Shown piece after piece: positions 11,321-19,533 of a DNA stretch of 64,000 nucleotides. The translations under genes and the position numbers were made by a program. The stretch is from contig NZ_SJPI01000003.1 in NCBI RefSeq assembly GCF_007859865.1, forward strand, positions 868,001 through 932,000. Direction: 5' to 3'. The first letter of the stretch is position 1, and each line of letters begins with the position of its first letter. The stretch is from Rubripirellula amarantea. GTDB taxonomy: Bacteria; Planctomycetota; Planctomycetia; Pirellulales; Pirellulaceae. Under the pieces are notes generated by a model. That model was not told where the DNA came from. It saw only the letters and a list, made by a program, of their open reading frames with translations, and made no database searches.

Positions 11321-11950
11321 TTATTGGGATGTGAACTGCTCAAATCGCTCAAGCAACTTGCTGGAGAAACCCGCTCGTGCTCGATGAGCCATTGCGTCAA
11401 GTCGGTTGGCGACGCTGCTGTCGAAAACCTTATCTCCAACGCGAATGACCATTCCACCGATCAATGCTGGATCGACGGATTCAATCAAACGCACTTGGCG
11501 ATTCATGGTAAAAGAAAGACGATCAACAATCTGGGCACGCAGGTTGTCGTCCAATGGCACCGCGGTGCGAACCGAGGCGACCATTCGCCCCATCATATCG
11601 TCAAGAATTGAGTCCGCAGCGGTGCGTACCGCAGCGATGAACCCAAGGCGATCGCGAGTAGCCATCACCTTTAAGAACTTGATCAACAACGGATGGAATT
11701 CGCCGCCAAGTAATCGATCAATCACGCGAACCTTTTCGTTCTCGGATACGCGAGGTGATCGCAGGGCGGCGGCCAACTTGGGATTGCCGGCGATGTACTC
11801 ATCGACCAAGCGGCCAAGTTGTTCGACCACGGTGTCGGCAACACCATGGCCTTCATTCTGAGCCGCACCGATCAGAGCCCGTGCATAGGTCTTCCCAAGC
11901 TGTTCGGCTCCGGTGTCTAGCACGGTGTCGTGTTTGATAGGTTCAGTCAT
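11321..11950 (-). CDS. atpH: ATP synthase delta subunit
   Basis: Connects the peripheral stalk to the top of F1. Starting at ATG 11950 the product is 209 residues (MTEPIKHDTVLDTGAEQLGKTYARAL), with the family features YARALIGAA near the start, LRSPRVSENEKVRVIDRL in the middle and the C-terminal IGGMVIRVGDKVFDSSVANRLDAM motif. The frame extends to 12040, but that N-terminus (a TTG or GTG start in the spacer) lacks family similarity, so 11950 is preferred. Confidence 0.93.
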   Translation of the reverse strand: MTEPIKHDTVLDTGAEQLGKTYARALIGAAQNEGHGVADTVVEQLGRLVDEYIAGNPKLAAALRSPRVSENEKVRVIDRLLGGEFHPLLIKFLKVMATRDRLGFIAAVRTAADSILDDMMGRMVASVRTAVPLDDNLRAQIVDRLSFTMNRQVRLIESVDPALIGGMVIRVGDKVFDSSVANRLDAMAHRARAGFSSKLLERFEQFTSQ

Positions 11951-12060
11951 CAGTGATGATGGCGATGAGGAGGAAATATATAAGAACGTTACAAATCGAA
12001 GTGACAGGCAATCGCCCGCCACACATGACCGAGTCCACAAGAGAACTCGGTCGACTAGAC

Positions 12061-12813
12061 CTAGTTGTTGCTAGGCATTCGCTCGATGGAACTGCGAATC
12101 AATTCCGAGTGATCTTCGGGGCGGAGTTCACGACCGACAACTTGACCAGCAATGGCCATGGCCATGTCCGAGGTTGAACCGGCCAACTCAGACAACGCAA
12201 CCTTCTTAGCGGTTTCGATATCAGACAAGGCACGCTGACGCTGAGCGTCGGCTTCGGCCTTTGCTTCTTCGACAATCCGCTTGCCGCTTGCCTCGGCGTC
12301 AATTCGTGCACCCGCGAGCATTGTTTGCACTTGGCCGGATGCCTCGTCCAACTTGACTTGGTATTCAGCCAGCAAAGCCCGCGCTTCAGCGTTTGCTTTT
12401 TCAGCTGCAATCAAGTCACCGTGAATCTTCTGCTCGCGAGCCTTCAATCCATCGAGAATCACTGGCCAGACAAACTTAGCAAGAATCGCGAACACACCCA
12501 GGAAAATTGCCAGGTTGCAAAGCGCCGAACCGAAGTCAAATTGCAAAAGCGGCGGAACGCCTTCCTCGCCATCGTGTCCGGAACCGTGTTCTGCATCGCC
12601 ATGGGCATCGCCGTCATGACCGGCCGCAAGGCCTGTCAACGAATCAGCGTGATCATGATCTGCATCAGCATGGTCGTCTGCGTGAGCAGCATCGACCACT
12701 GCGGCCTCATCAGCCGTCACGACAACATGGGTGCCAGCAACGAAACCCATCATCGCGAGCAAAGCCACGAGATGACGCAATCGGTTCATAGCGGACGAAT
12801 CAACGAAACTCAT
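12061..12813 (-). CDS. atpF: ATP synthase b subunit with His/Asp-rich N-terminal extension
   Basis: Peripheral-stalk subunit of Fo. The C-terminal 150 residues are ordinary: one membrane helix (about 98-118, SALCNLAIFLGVFAILAKFVW), then a long polar helix (LKAREQKIHGDLIAAEKANAEARALLAEYQ). Ahead of these sits a second hydrophobic stretch (about 14-33) that looks like a signal peptide. After it comes a low-complexity segment (about 43-85) rich in Asp, Ala and Gly with eight His (44, 48, 53, 55, 66, 71, 76, 80). The usual b subunit is about 160 residues; this one is 250. M9 (12789) is an alternative start that keeps the signal-like segment. The extension should face the periplasm. Confidence 0.92.
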   Translation of the reverse strand: MSFVDSSAMNRLRHLVALLAMMGFVAGTHVVVTADEAAVVDAAHADDHADADHDHADSLTGLAAGHDGDAHGDAEHGSGHDGEEGVPPLLQFDFGSALCNLAIFLGVFAILAKFVWPVILDGLKAREQKIHGDLIAAEKANAEARALLAEYQVKLDEASGQVQTMLAGARIDAEASGKRIVEEAKAEADAQRQRALSDIETAKKVALSELAGSTSDMAMAIAGQVVGRELRPEDHSELIRSSIERMPSNN

Positions 12814-12885
12814 CGGAATTCCTTTTAGGACCGAGACGACAAACAGACCGAAATCATGCCGAGCCGCAACGGTTGGCCTGCGGAT

Positions 12886-13137
<252 letters not shown>

Positions 13138-13285
13138 TCATCTACTCCTGAGAATTCTTCTCGGTGGTCCCATCCAAGTGCGGATGAGTTAAGGGTCTAA
13201 GGGAAATAGGGGAACAGTAAACTCTTGAACTTCTATCGTTGCCAAGGACGCTTTGATCCCAGGCAACATGTTTTATCGAAAAACA

Positions 13286-14302
13286 CTAGCTGGCGGGGTC
13301 AGCCATCGGTGTTATCCGCTCAGGCGAAATCAATTTGTCGAGGTCCATCTGACCTTCGTCGCTGAACGGATCTTCTTCTTCGTGATGCTCGTGGTCATGG
13401 TGACTGGCCACCAACGAGATGAACAACACGGTCAAAAATGTAAATATGAACGCTTGCAGGAAGCAGATAAACAGCTCCAGCAACGTTAACACGATGCCGC
13501 CACCAATGACCGAAAGCTGCACACCGTAAGCTAGCCCATTGGAAACTTCACGGGCCATGTATATCAGCCCGATGAACGCGGCGATGACCAAGTGACCTGC
13601 CATCATGGTTCCAAAAAGCCGCATCGCAAGCACGACGCACTTGATACCCAAACCCAACCATTCCAAGAAGTAGAGCAGGATACCGATTGGAAGCATGGCA
13701 GGATTATCCCAGCCAATCGGATTGAAGTGCGAGAAGAACGCCTTGGCACCCGTTTCGCGAATGCCGATGAACACGATGGCGATAAAGCTGCCCATCGCCA
13801 ACACAAGGTTCAACGACAAGTTGCCTGTCGCGGTTCCACCAAGGTGCGTGTGATGCGGGTTCCCGGTGATCATGTAGATGATCGAACCAAAAGGAATTAG
13901 CCCGAGCACATTGGCGAACAGGACAAAGAAAAAGATCGTCCAAATGTAATAGATGTACTTGTCGGTCAGCCCGTGCAAGTTTGGCCGTGCCACTTCGTCC
14001 CGAATGAATGAACACATCGTTTCGAACAACTGGGAAAAACGACCACGCGTCTGATAGGACGAAAGATCATCGCCCTTGACGCGAACTCGCCGCGAAACGA
14101 ACCAGAAAACCAAAATCACGGCGATCGCGGAGACCAGCGACATGATCAGGTGATTGGTGACAAAGAAACGATAAACACCGTCATAGATGTTCAGCGCAGG
14201 AATATCACCGCCCCCGGTATTTACCGAAAAGACTTCGTCGCCGATCCGATGCGGGACCGCGTGAGTGACCGGGTTTCCGGCCGAGGCGATTATCGAAAGC
14301 AT
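13286..14302 (-). CDS. atpB: ATP synthase a subunit
   Basis: Stator channel subunit of Fo. About five to six membrane helices are visible. The essential Arg is in VVLAMRLFGTMMAGH, preceded by EWLGLGIKC, and LELFICFLQAFIFTFLT closes the last helix. From the ATG at 14302 the length is 338 residues; a TTG at 14311 would add three residues. It is longer than E. coli AtpB (271) because of a 50-residue N-terminal part and a charged C-terminal tail with HHDHEHHEEED followed by about 30 residues. The tail should lie on the cytoplasmic side if topology is as in E. coli. Confidence 0.95.
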   Translation of the reverse strand: MLSIIASAGNPVTHAVPHRIGDEVFSVNTGGGDIPALNIYDGVYRFFVTNHLIMSLVSAIAVILVFWFVSRRVRVKGDDLSSYQTRGRFSQLFETMCSFIRDEVARPNLHGLTDKYIYYIWTIFFFVLFANVLGLIPFGSIIYMITGNPHHTHLGGTATGNLSLNLVLAMGSFIAIVFIGIRETGAKAFFSHFNPIGWDNPAMLPIGILLYFLEWLGLGIKCVVLAMRLFGTMMAGHLVIAAFIGLIYMAREVSNGLAYGVQLSVIGGGIVLTLLELFICFLQAFIFTFLTVLFISLVASHHDHEHHEEEDPFSDEGQMDLDKLISPERITPMADPAS

Positions 14303-14312
14303 CCCAGACAAT

Positions 14313-15059
14313 TTATCTCAACCACTCTACGAAGAAATTTGACGGTGAGCTGACTCGGCTTGCGGGCCCAAAACAGCCTGTCGAAGTGACGGGCAAGTCC
14401 GTGTTGGCCAGTGTTCGGCGATCATGACTGTTCACCGCGAAGGTATCAAGCACAGCCGCACCGCGACTGAGGCTGACAACCTCGGTGACCGTCAAGAGCA
14501 CGTACCAACCAATCACCAGAAAAGCGACTTGATTCACGACTTCGGCAAATTGATAACGGCACACTGCAAACAGTGCAACGGTGCCTAGCGAACGAATTGC
14601 CATCGCGGCGGTCCCACCAACCATTGCGACTTGCGACAGCTTGCCCAATGCCTGACGCACATGCCCTACATATTTGGCTTTGGCGGCTTCGTCTTTTTCA
14701 TCTTTATCTTGGCTAAACGCTGCAGCCACCGAATCGGGAATCACGCGATTAGCAATCGAATTGGCGATCGAATATCCCGGAATCAACGCTGCGATGGATG
14801 TCGCGACGCTTAGCAGCGAAATAATCACTACGGCAAGCTGCGACAGTTGCCAATTCAGCAGCGGATACGTCGCCACCAACACCGCGAGCCCGACAGCCGA
14901 AACCATCACCACTCGCACTGCAGCTCGCCCGAACAAACGCATTGCCACTACTGGCAAGCGATCGACCGGCGGAAGTGGAGTGACGTTGGACATCAAGAAC
15001 AGTGACAAAAAGATCGAAGACAAAATTAAAAGCGGCGAACTCGCGGATGCCGTCAACAC
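14313..15059 (-). CDS. Unknown membrane protein in the AtpI position of the atp operon
   Basis: I do not recognise a family. The 248-residue product has about five hydrophobic segments (roughly 9-24, 48-66, 74-95, 143-168, 172-194) and a polar loop with a charged run (SQDKDEKDEAAKAKY, 116-130). It sits between the AtpZ-like gene (its GTG start at 15059 directly follows that gene's TGA) and atpB (10 bases to the ATG), so it is clearly part of the atp operon. In most bacteria AtpI, a four-helix protein of about 130 residues, is encoded here. This protein is nearly twice as long and shows no clear AtpI motif by eye. Inference: an assembly or ion-supply factor for Fo. ATG 14993 (MSNVTPLPPVDRL) is an alternative start. 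Confidence 0.8.
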   Translation of the reverse strand: MLTASASSPLLILSSIFLSLFLMSNVTPLPPVDRLPVVAMRLFGRAAVRVVMVSAVGLAVLVATYPLLNWQLSQLAVVIISLLSVATSIAALIPGYSIANSIANRVIPDSVAAAFSQDKDEKDEAAKAKYVGHVRQALGKLSQVAMVGGTAAMAIRSLGTVALFAVCRYQFAEVVNQVAFLVIGWYVLLTVTEVVSLSRGAAVLDTFAVNSHDRRTLANTDLPVTSTGCFGPASRVSSPSNFFVEWLR

Positions 15060-15290
15060 TCACAAGGCAGTTGCCTTTTGAATGAATCTGAACATCGCGA
15101 AGCTAAATCCTACCAGAGCCCCGAACGCAGATCCGTACAAGGTTTGAGCCTCGAGGTAATAGTCGACCAAATAACCAAGCCCTAAACAGGCGATGGTCAT
15201 TCCAGCTAACTCAACGCCCATCGCAGCGAACTGCATCCATCGCGACCGATCCTCTCTAGATTGGGGTGAATCAGGTTCTTGGTCGGACAT
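15060..15290 (-). CDS. AtpZ-like small membrane protein, first gene of atp operon
   Basis: A 76-residue protein from ATG 15290 (MSDQEPDSPQSREDRSRWMQF). Two membrane helices follow: FAAMGVELAGMTIACLGLGYLVDYYLE, with the GYLVD motif typical of AtpZ/AtpI-family proteins, and SAFGALVGFSFAMFRFI. Family knowledge: AtpZ and AtpI are Fo accessory proteins, implicated in c-ring assembly and in magnesium/calcium uptake. The frame extends upstream to 15398, but that part shows no similarity and lies in the upstream spacer. It is probably the first gene transcribed from a promoter in the repeat-rich region to the right. Confidence 0.82.
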   Translation of the reverse strand: MSDQEPDSPQSREDRSRWMQFAAMGVELAGMTIACLGLGYLVDYYLEAQTLYGSAFGALVGFSFAMFRFIQKATAL

Positions 15291-15494
15291 CTCAACTCGC
15301 TCTTCGGGAAGGGCAACGTCGAACTTGGACGGGCGTAGTTTGATCGGACGATTGCCAACCGCCAGAGGCAGCGACGGATAGCCGCACCTAAAAAGCAATC
15401 TTTTTGCCCAGCGATCTCCATTGCAACCGGTGCCGCTTCACCCTCGATGCGTGAATCACCAGTTTGATGACCGGATGCCCATCGACACAACATC

Positions 15495-15559
15495 GGTGAC
15501 GCGTGCCGGTGACGCGTGCCGGTGACGCGTGCCGGTGACGAATGCCGGTGACGAATGCC
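15495..15559. repeat. Minisatellite, five 13-bp units
   Basis: Three copies of GGTGACGCGTGCC followed by two copies of GGTGACGAATGCC, perfectly head to tail (start positions 15495, 15508, 15521, 15534, 15547). The two variants are grouped rather than mixed, as expected from recent unit duplication. Confidence 0.97.
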
Positions 15560-15603
15560 ATGCAACGACAAAATCACCGCAGATGCTAAACGTCATCAGC
15601 TTC

Positions 15604-15660
15604 GGGCGAAGCGGGCGTTCGACGACTCCCACCTGCCGCTTCCCACCTGCCGCTTCGCCC
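15604..15660. repeat. 14-bp tandem duplication inside an 11-bp inverted repeat
   Basis: TCCCACCTGCCGCT occurs twice in a row (15627-15640, 15641-15654). The outer arms GGGCGAAGCGG (15604-15614) and CCGCTTCGCCC (15650-15660) are exact reverse complements, so the RNA or single-stranded DNA could form a hairpin with a 35-base loop. There is no T-run, so it is not a standard terminator. Confidence 0.85.
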
Positions 15661-15765
15661 AATCGCCTTCCCTGAATCACCCACCTATGGATTCACCTTG
15701 GCCGCCGAGGTGCCATCTAGATGTCATCGTGCCATGGTGCCTTGATGCCATCGGACCGAAGGTTC

Positions 15766-15822
15766 ATTGCCCAGAAAATCATTGGCAGAAAATCATTGGC
15801 AGAAAATCATTGGCAGAAGATC
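15766..15822. repeat. Minisatellite, 14-bp units
   Basis: Two exact copies of ATTGGCAGAAAATC (15781-15794, 15795-15808) and a third with one change (ATTGGCAGAAGATC, 15809-15822). They are preceded by a 15-base diverged unit (ATTGCCCAGAAAATC, 15766-15780) and followed by weaker relatives up to about 15875. The unit differs in sequence from the other two arrays. Confidence 0.93.
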
Positions 15823-15994
15823 ATTGCGCTGAGATTCATTTAGCAGGGGGTCCATCGGGCAGAAATGCATTGGATCGAGATGTTTGGGATCGAGGTGTCA
15901 TCGGGGCCTCATCACGGGTCGCGTTCACGTCAGTCACGTGCCCTGGCCCCCTCTGCTGTTTGGCAAATCCTGCTTGGCAAATCACAGTGTCCTG

Positions 15995-16014
15995 CTGATA
16001 TGGCAGGATATCAG
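15995..16014. other. Short inverted repeat
   Basis: CTGATAT and ATATCAG (7 bp) separated by GGCAGG. It could be an operator or chance; it lies about 470 bases before the DUF4912 start. Confidence 0.4.
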
Positions 16015-16467
16015 TTGCGTAATTGCGAAGCCGGTCCAAACCTGAATCCATGTCAGCAACGCCCAAAAGATGTAGCAATGCGGCCGAGAGTACCGTCTGA
16101 TCTGGGTTGTTTTCCGGCGAATGTGACCAAAACCACAAAAGGGCAACTAGAACAAACCGGCCCCCCTTGGCATAATGTTTCAGGTGACGATTATGCCATT
16201 ACCGATCACCTGCACGCTGAACACAATTCCACCTCAAGTCGCCTTGGCTAGCTGGTTTGCATTGTGCAAATGCTCGACGTGCGGGAGTCCGCAATGCTAT
16301 TGCATCGCTCCCTAAAGTCATCGAGATGACTGGGGGGTGTGGATTTCATCGCCTGCCATGGATGCCATTTTGACGGGGTCTTGAGGTCGAACCAGGAAGG
16401 TTTGCATCTCAAATTATTAGTTGTTTCAAAACGCTCAGCGAACCAATCGCCTGATGCGACAAATCCT

Positions 16468-16474
16468 GGGAGGT
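16468..16474 (+). promoter_or_regulatory. Ribosome binding site GGGAGGT fixing the DUF4912 start
   Basis: A near-consensus site eight bases before GTG 16483. It argues against the longer frame that begins at 16339. Confidence 0.8.
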
Positions 16475-16482
16475 GCCTGCAA

Positions 16483-17913
16483 GTGATTACTACTGCCGAT
16501 CTAAAAGCCCAAACTCGACGAGAATTAGCCGACTTGGCCAAAAACTACGGAGTTGTTGGCTGGCATGGACTCAAAAAGGATGAGCTAATCGACGAAATCA
16601 AAAAGGTTCAGCGAAAAGCGAGACGCAAGTCCAGCAGCACGACCAAAACCGCTGCATCCAAGACTTCGACGACCAGGGCTACGGCATCCAAAACCACTTC
16701 CAAGGCCGTATCTTCTAAATCGGTGACAACCAAAGCCGCGTCGTCACCGACCGCCAAATCGGCACCCTCAAAATCAAAGCAAGTCAAATCCGCTGAACTT
16801 CGACAGTCCAGCCGCAACGGGAGCTCCGCTTCCTCCGCCAAATCGACGGCGGCGGCAAGCTTGAAAGCCCGAACGTCGGATGACGACGACATCAAGCCAG
16901 CACGCAAGCCCATCAAAACGGCTGCTCAAAAGGCTGACCAAAAACGCCTGAACAAACCGATGCCAAAGCTGCCCGAGCCACGGATCGACCCCAAGACCGC
17001 TCGCATCCGAGCACAGATCCGTCGCCGCCGCGAAACCATGCAAAAGAACCGCGACCTTTCGACGGGAACTCTCGTCGCAGGCGCGGCTGTCGAAAATGGG
17101 GCCAATCGTGTCAAAGGCAACCAACCTCACCAAGATCGAATTGTGCTATTGGTTCGCGATGCGTTCTGGTTGCAAGCGACTTGGGAAATCACGCGTGCTT
17201 CGGTTCAACGAGCCCAGTCGTCGTTGGCCGAACGTTGGCACACTGCGATTCCCACACTGCGAGTCCTAAGTGTGGGCGAAGTAGACAGCAACGCGGCCGA
17301 AAGCATCGCCCGAGACATTCCCATTCATGGTGGCGTCAACAATTGGTACATCGACGTTGACGAGCCACCATCGCGTTTCCGCGTCCTGGTTGGATACGCT
17401 GTGCCAAACGGTGAGTTCTACACACTGTGCCGCAGCAACGTCGTTGAAACACCCCGACCAGGTGAATGCGAACGACTCGACGAACATTGGCATGACATCG
17501 CCGAAGATTACGAGCGTATCTACTCACTTAGTGGTGGTTACGACACGGACTGTGGCGATCTAAAGGAAGTATTCGAGGAACGACTTCGCCGAAGCATGCC
17601 ACTACGTGGCGAACAAGGCCAAACGGTCACCGAACCTTCACTGCTTCGTCAAGTTAGCCTGCCGTTCGAAGTTGACGCTGAACTCATCGTGTTCGGAAAA
17701 ACGGTTCCTTCGGCATCGGTGCAAATCGGCGGTAATCCCGTCAAACTTCAAGCCGATGGCTCATTCACCGTTCGTATGGAGTTGGCCGACAAACGGCAAG
17801 TACTTCCGGTTACGGCGGAAAGCCGTGATGGCCTGCGTCAACGCACCACCGTGATTGCCGTCGAGCGGAACACGAAGGTCATGGAAGCTGTTGAACTAGA
17901 AGACCGGCTCTAA
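16483..17913 (+). CDS. DUF4912 protein with SAP/Rho_N-like head and histone-H1-like linker
   Basis: The 476-residue product has four parts. Residues 5-42 (LKAQTRRELADLAKNYGVVGWHGLKKDELIDEI) resemble the Rho N-terminal/SAP helix-turn-helix family, which binds nucleic acid. Residues 43-155 are a linker made almost only of Ser, Thr, Ala and Lys, like eukaryotic H1 or bacterial H1-like tails. About residues 218-375 form the DUF4912 domain (DRIVLLVRDAFWLQATWEI, FYTLCRSN, YSLSGGYDTDCGD). Residues 392-470 form a beta-rich domain (ELIVFGKTVPSASVQIGGNPV). DUF4912 proteins have no established function. The head and basic linker suggest DNA or RNA binding; that is inference. It is convergent with the flippase gene, 10 bases away. 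Confidence 0.88.
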   Translation: MITTADLKAQTRRELADLAKNYGVVGWHGLKKDELIDEIKKVQRKARRKSSSTTKTAASKTSTTRATASKTTSKAVSSKSVTTKAASSPTAKSAPSKSKQVKSAELRQSSRNGSSASSAKSTAAASLKARTSDDDDIKPARKPIKTAAQKADQKRLNKPMPKLPEPRIDPKTARIRAQIRRRRETMQKNRDLSTGTLVAGAAVENGANRVKGNQPHQDRIVLLVRDAFWLQATWEITRASVQRAQSSLAERWHTAIPTLRVLSVGEVDSNAAESIARDIPIHGGVNNWYIDVDEPPSRFRVLVGYAVPNGEFYTLCRSNVVETPRPGECERLDEHWHDIAEDYERIYSLSGGYDTDCGDLKEVFEERLRRSMPLRGEQGQTVTEPSLLRQVSLPFEVDAELIVFGKTVPSASVQIGGNPVKLQADGSFTVRMELADKRQVLPVTAESRDGLRQRTTVIAVERNTKVMEAVELEDRL

Positions 17914-17923
17914 CGACGAGTCT

Positions 17924-19264
17924 CTATCGTTCTTGGGAAGCTGCAGTAGCCCGGTAAGCCCAGACCTTGGCGGCGAGTCCGCCAATCTGGGCAGTAAGCA
18001 ACCCAATGGCCGCGCCAATCAGGCCATACATCGATCCCAGTGCCAACGAGCAACCGACGATCCCGGCCAACACCCCCGCTTGAATTAAAAAGATGTGGTG
18101 GGGACGCTCGAGAATCACGATTGCTTTAGTGATTGCCATCGAGATAACGGAAACGCAAACGACGCCCGCGAGAACAATCAACAAACTGGTGGGGCGCGGG
18201 TATTGATCTCCGTAGGCAAACTGAAATAGCTCAGGCCCGACGATCGCGATGGCTATCAGATAGACGATCGAGGCGCCCAGTGCCGCCATCGTTAAATGTC
18301 GCGTCGTTTTGCGAAGTTGAACGCTTCCATGATCGGCAAACGCGCGAGCAAGTGATGGCCCCATGGCATTGCCCGCACCTTGCGCAAACGGGCTCGCCAA
18401 TTGGACTATCGACCAAGTCGCTGCATAGAAACCGGCCGCTTCGAATCCGCTTGAGATCGCAAGGATCCACGAAAGGACGTAACCCTGAAGCACTTGGCAG
18501 GTTTGCCCCAGTGCTTCCCAGCGACCAAACCGCCAAGTGGTCGACCACCGCCGAATCGTTTCGGAAACGTCAATCCCGTTGTTCAGTGGTATTCGGATCC
18601 ACCACCCCGCGCTGGCTATCCACCCCGCAGTGCCGACTGCAACGAGCGCCAGTGCTGGAGTGAGCCGCTCGAAGTACCAAAGCCCGGCAATGCCCCCGAT
18701 GGTGAGCAACGACGAGACGACGTCTCCTCCCATGGCCGAGGCAAAGCGAAGCTCAGCGAAACAAGCTTGGCGCGCGATCTCTCTGGCCATCATGCCCGTG
18801 ACGATACAGGTCACCGCCATCAACATCTTTCCCGAGATGCTGACATCGAAAAGCTCAACGGCTACTGACGCGAGCATTCCCAAGACAACAGTAAGTGCGA
18901 TCACACTTCCCGCTTGCAACCACATGGCCGAACGCATGACGCAGCGGTCCGCCTCGGGTGCTCGAAAGATAAACACGCCAAACGGAGCCACGATCAACGC
19001 ACGCACAAGACAACTAAACGTTACCGCGATCGAAAAACCGACGACGTATTGCCCGAGTGATTCTGCCCCTGCGAATCGACCGATCACGACCGTGGCCAAC
19101 AAACTGGAAAGACTGATAACTGCCTGATCGGCGATCGCCCATACCCCCCGACTCACTCCACCGCGGACCTGAAGTGTTTTTCGAGAGAGTGAACCACGTT
19201 CTTTGACGCTAACGGAAGAATGCGCCTCCAAGGGTTCGCTTGACGATGAAGGAGCATCGTTCAT
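17924..19264 (-). CDS. Polysaccharide flippase (Wzx/MATE-like)
   Basis: A 446-residue membrane protein with about 12 hydrophobic segments, starting at ATG 19264 after a polar N-terminal tail of about 35 residues. Features of the oligosaccharide flippase branch of the MOP superfamily are visible: GVWAIADQAVISLSSLLATVVIGRFAG near the start and FAQGAGNAMGPSLARAFAD in the middle. It would move lipid-linked sugar units across the inner membrane for the polymer made by the divergent cluster at 19534-25224. The assignment as flippase is from topology and motif feel; the substrate is unknown. Confidence 0.85.
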   Translation of the reverse strand: MNDAPSSSSEPLEAHSSVSVKERGSLSRKTLQVRGGVSRGVWAIADQAVISLSSLLATVVIGRFAGAESLGQYVVGFSIAVTFSCLVRALIVAPFGVFIFRAPEADRCVMRSAMWLQAGSVIALTVVLGMLASVAVELFDVSISGKMLMAVTCIVTGMMAREIARQACFAELRFASAMGGDVVSSLLTIGGIAGLWYFERLTPALALVAVGTAGWIASAGWWIRIPLNNGIDVSETIRRWSTTWRFGRWEALGQTCQVLQGYVLSWILAISSGFEAAGFYAATWSIVQLASPFAQGAGNAMGPSLARAFADHGSVQLRKTTRHLTMAALGASIVYLIAIAIVGPELFQFAYGDQYPRPTSLLIVLAGVVCVSVISMAITKAIVILERPHHIFLIQAGVLAGIVGCSLALGSMYGLIGAAIGLLTAQIGGLAAKVWAYRATAASQER

Positions 19265-19533
19265 CGTCGGGTTGCTAACTATGAAGAAGGATTCGGAAAA
19301 CGTTCAACGGAACACCCCAAGTGCTCACGAACAGCAATAACTTATGAAATTCATCGCCCGCCATTACTGCAAAAAATTACCAAAAACGCATTCGGGTTTC
19401 GATCTGTCCGATGGTTCAGTGACTAGCCTAGACCCGTGGTCGTCCAGGGTACTTGCTTAATCGATTGAGTCGAGCTTGTTCCCCGAAAGTCGAATTGCTG
19501 TTTCAGAAAAATGCTTCCCTTACTGCCTCGATT

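Larger units (their letters stand above)
15291..16482. other. 1.2-kb non-coding region upstream of the atp operon
   Basis: No convincing gene was found on either strand; the open frames here have repeat-derived or biased composition. The stretch holds three separate short tandem repeats (15495-15559, 15627-15654, 15766-15822), an 11-bp inverted repeat around the second (15604-15614 with 15650-15660) and a small hairpin (15995-16014). It should also contain the divergent promoters of the atp operon (minus) and the DUF4912 gene (plus). The latter is probably near the right end. Confidence 0.7.

Noticed and set aside
15495-15822. CRISPR array
   Set aside because: The units are directly adjacent with no unique spacers and are only 13-14 bases long; no cas gene is present.
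15206-15998. Open frames in the minisatellite region (both strands)
   Set aside because: Their residues come from the repeats (such as RHRHSSPARVTGTRHRHAS), with no known domain and no ribosome binding site.
16339-16482. Longer DUF4912 start at 16339
   Set aside because: The GGGAGGT site and the SAP-like head place the start at GTG 16483.
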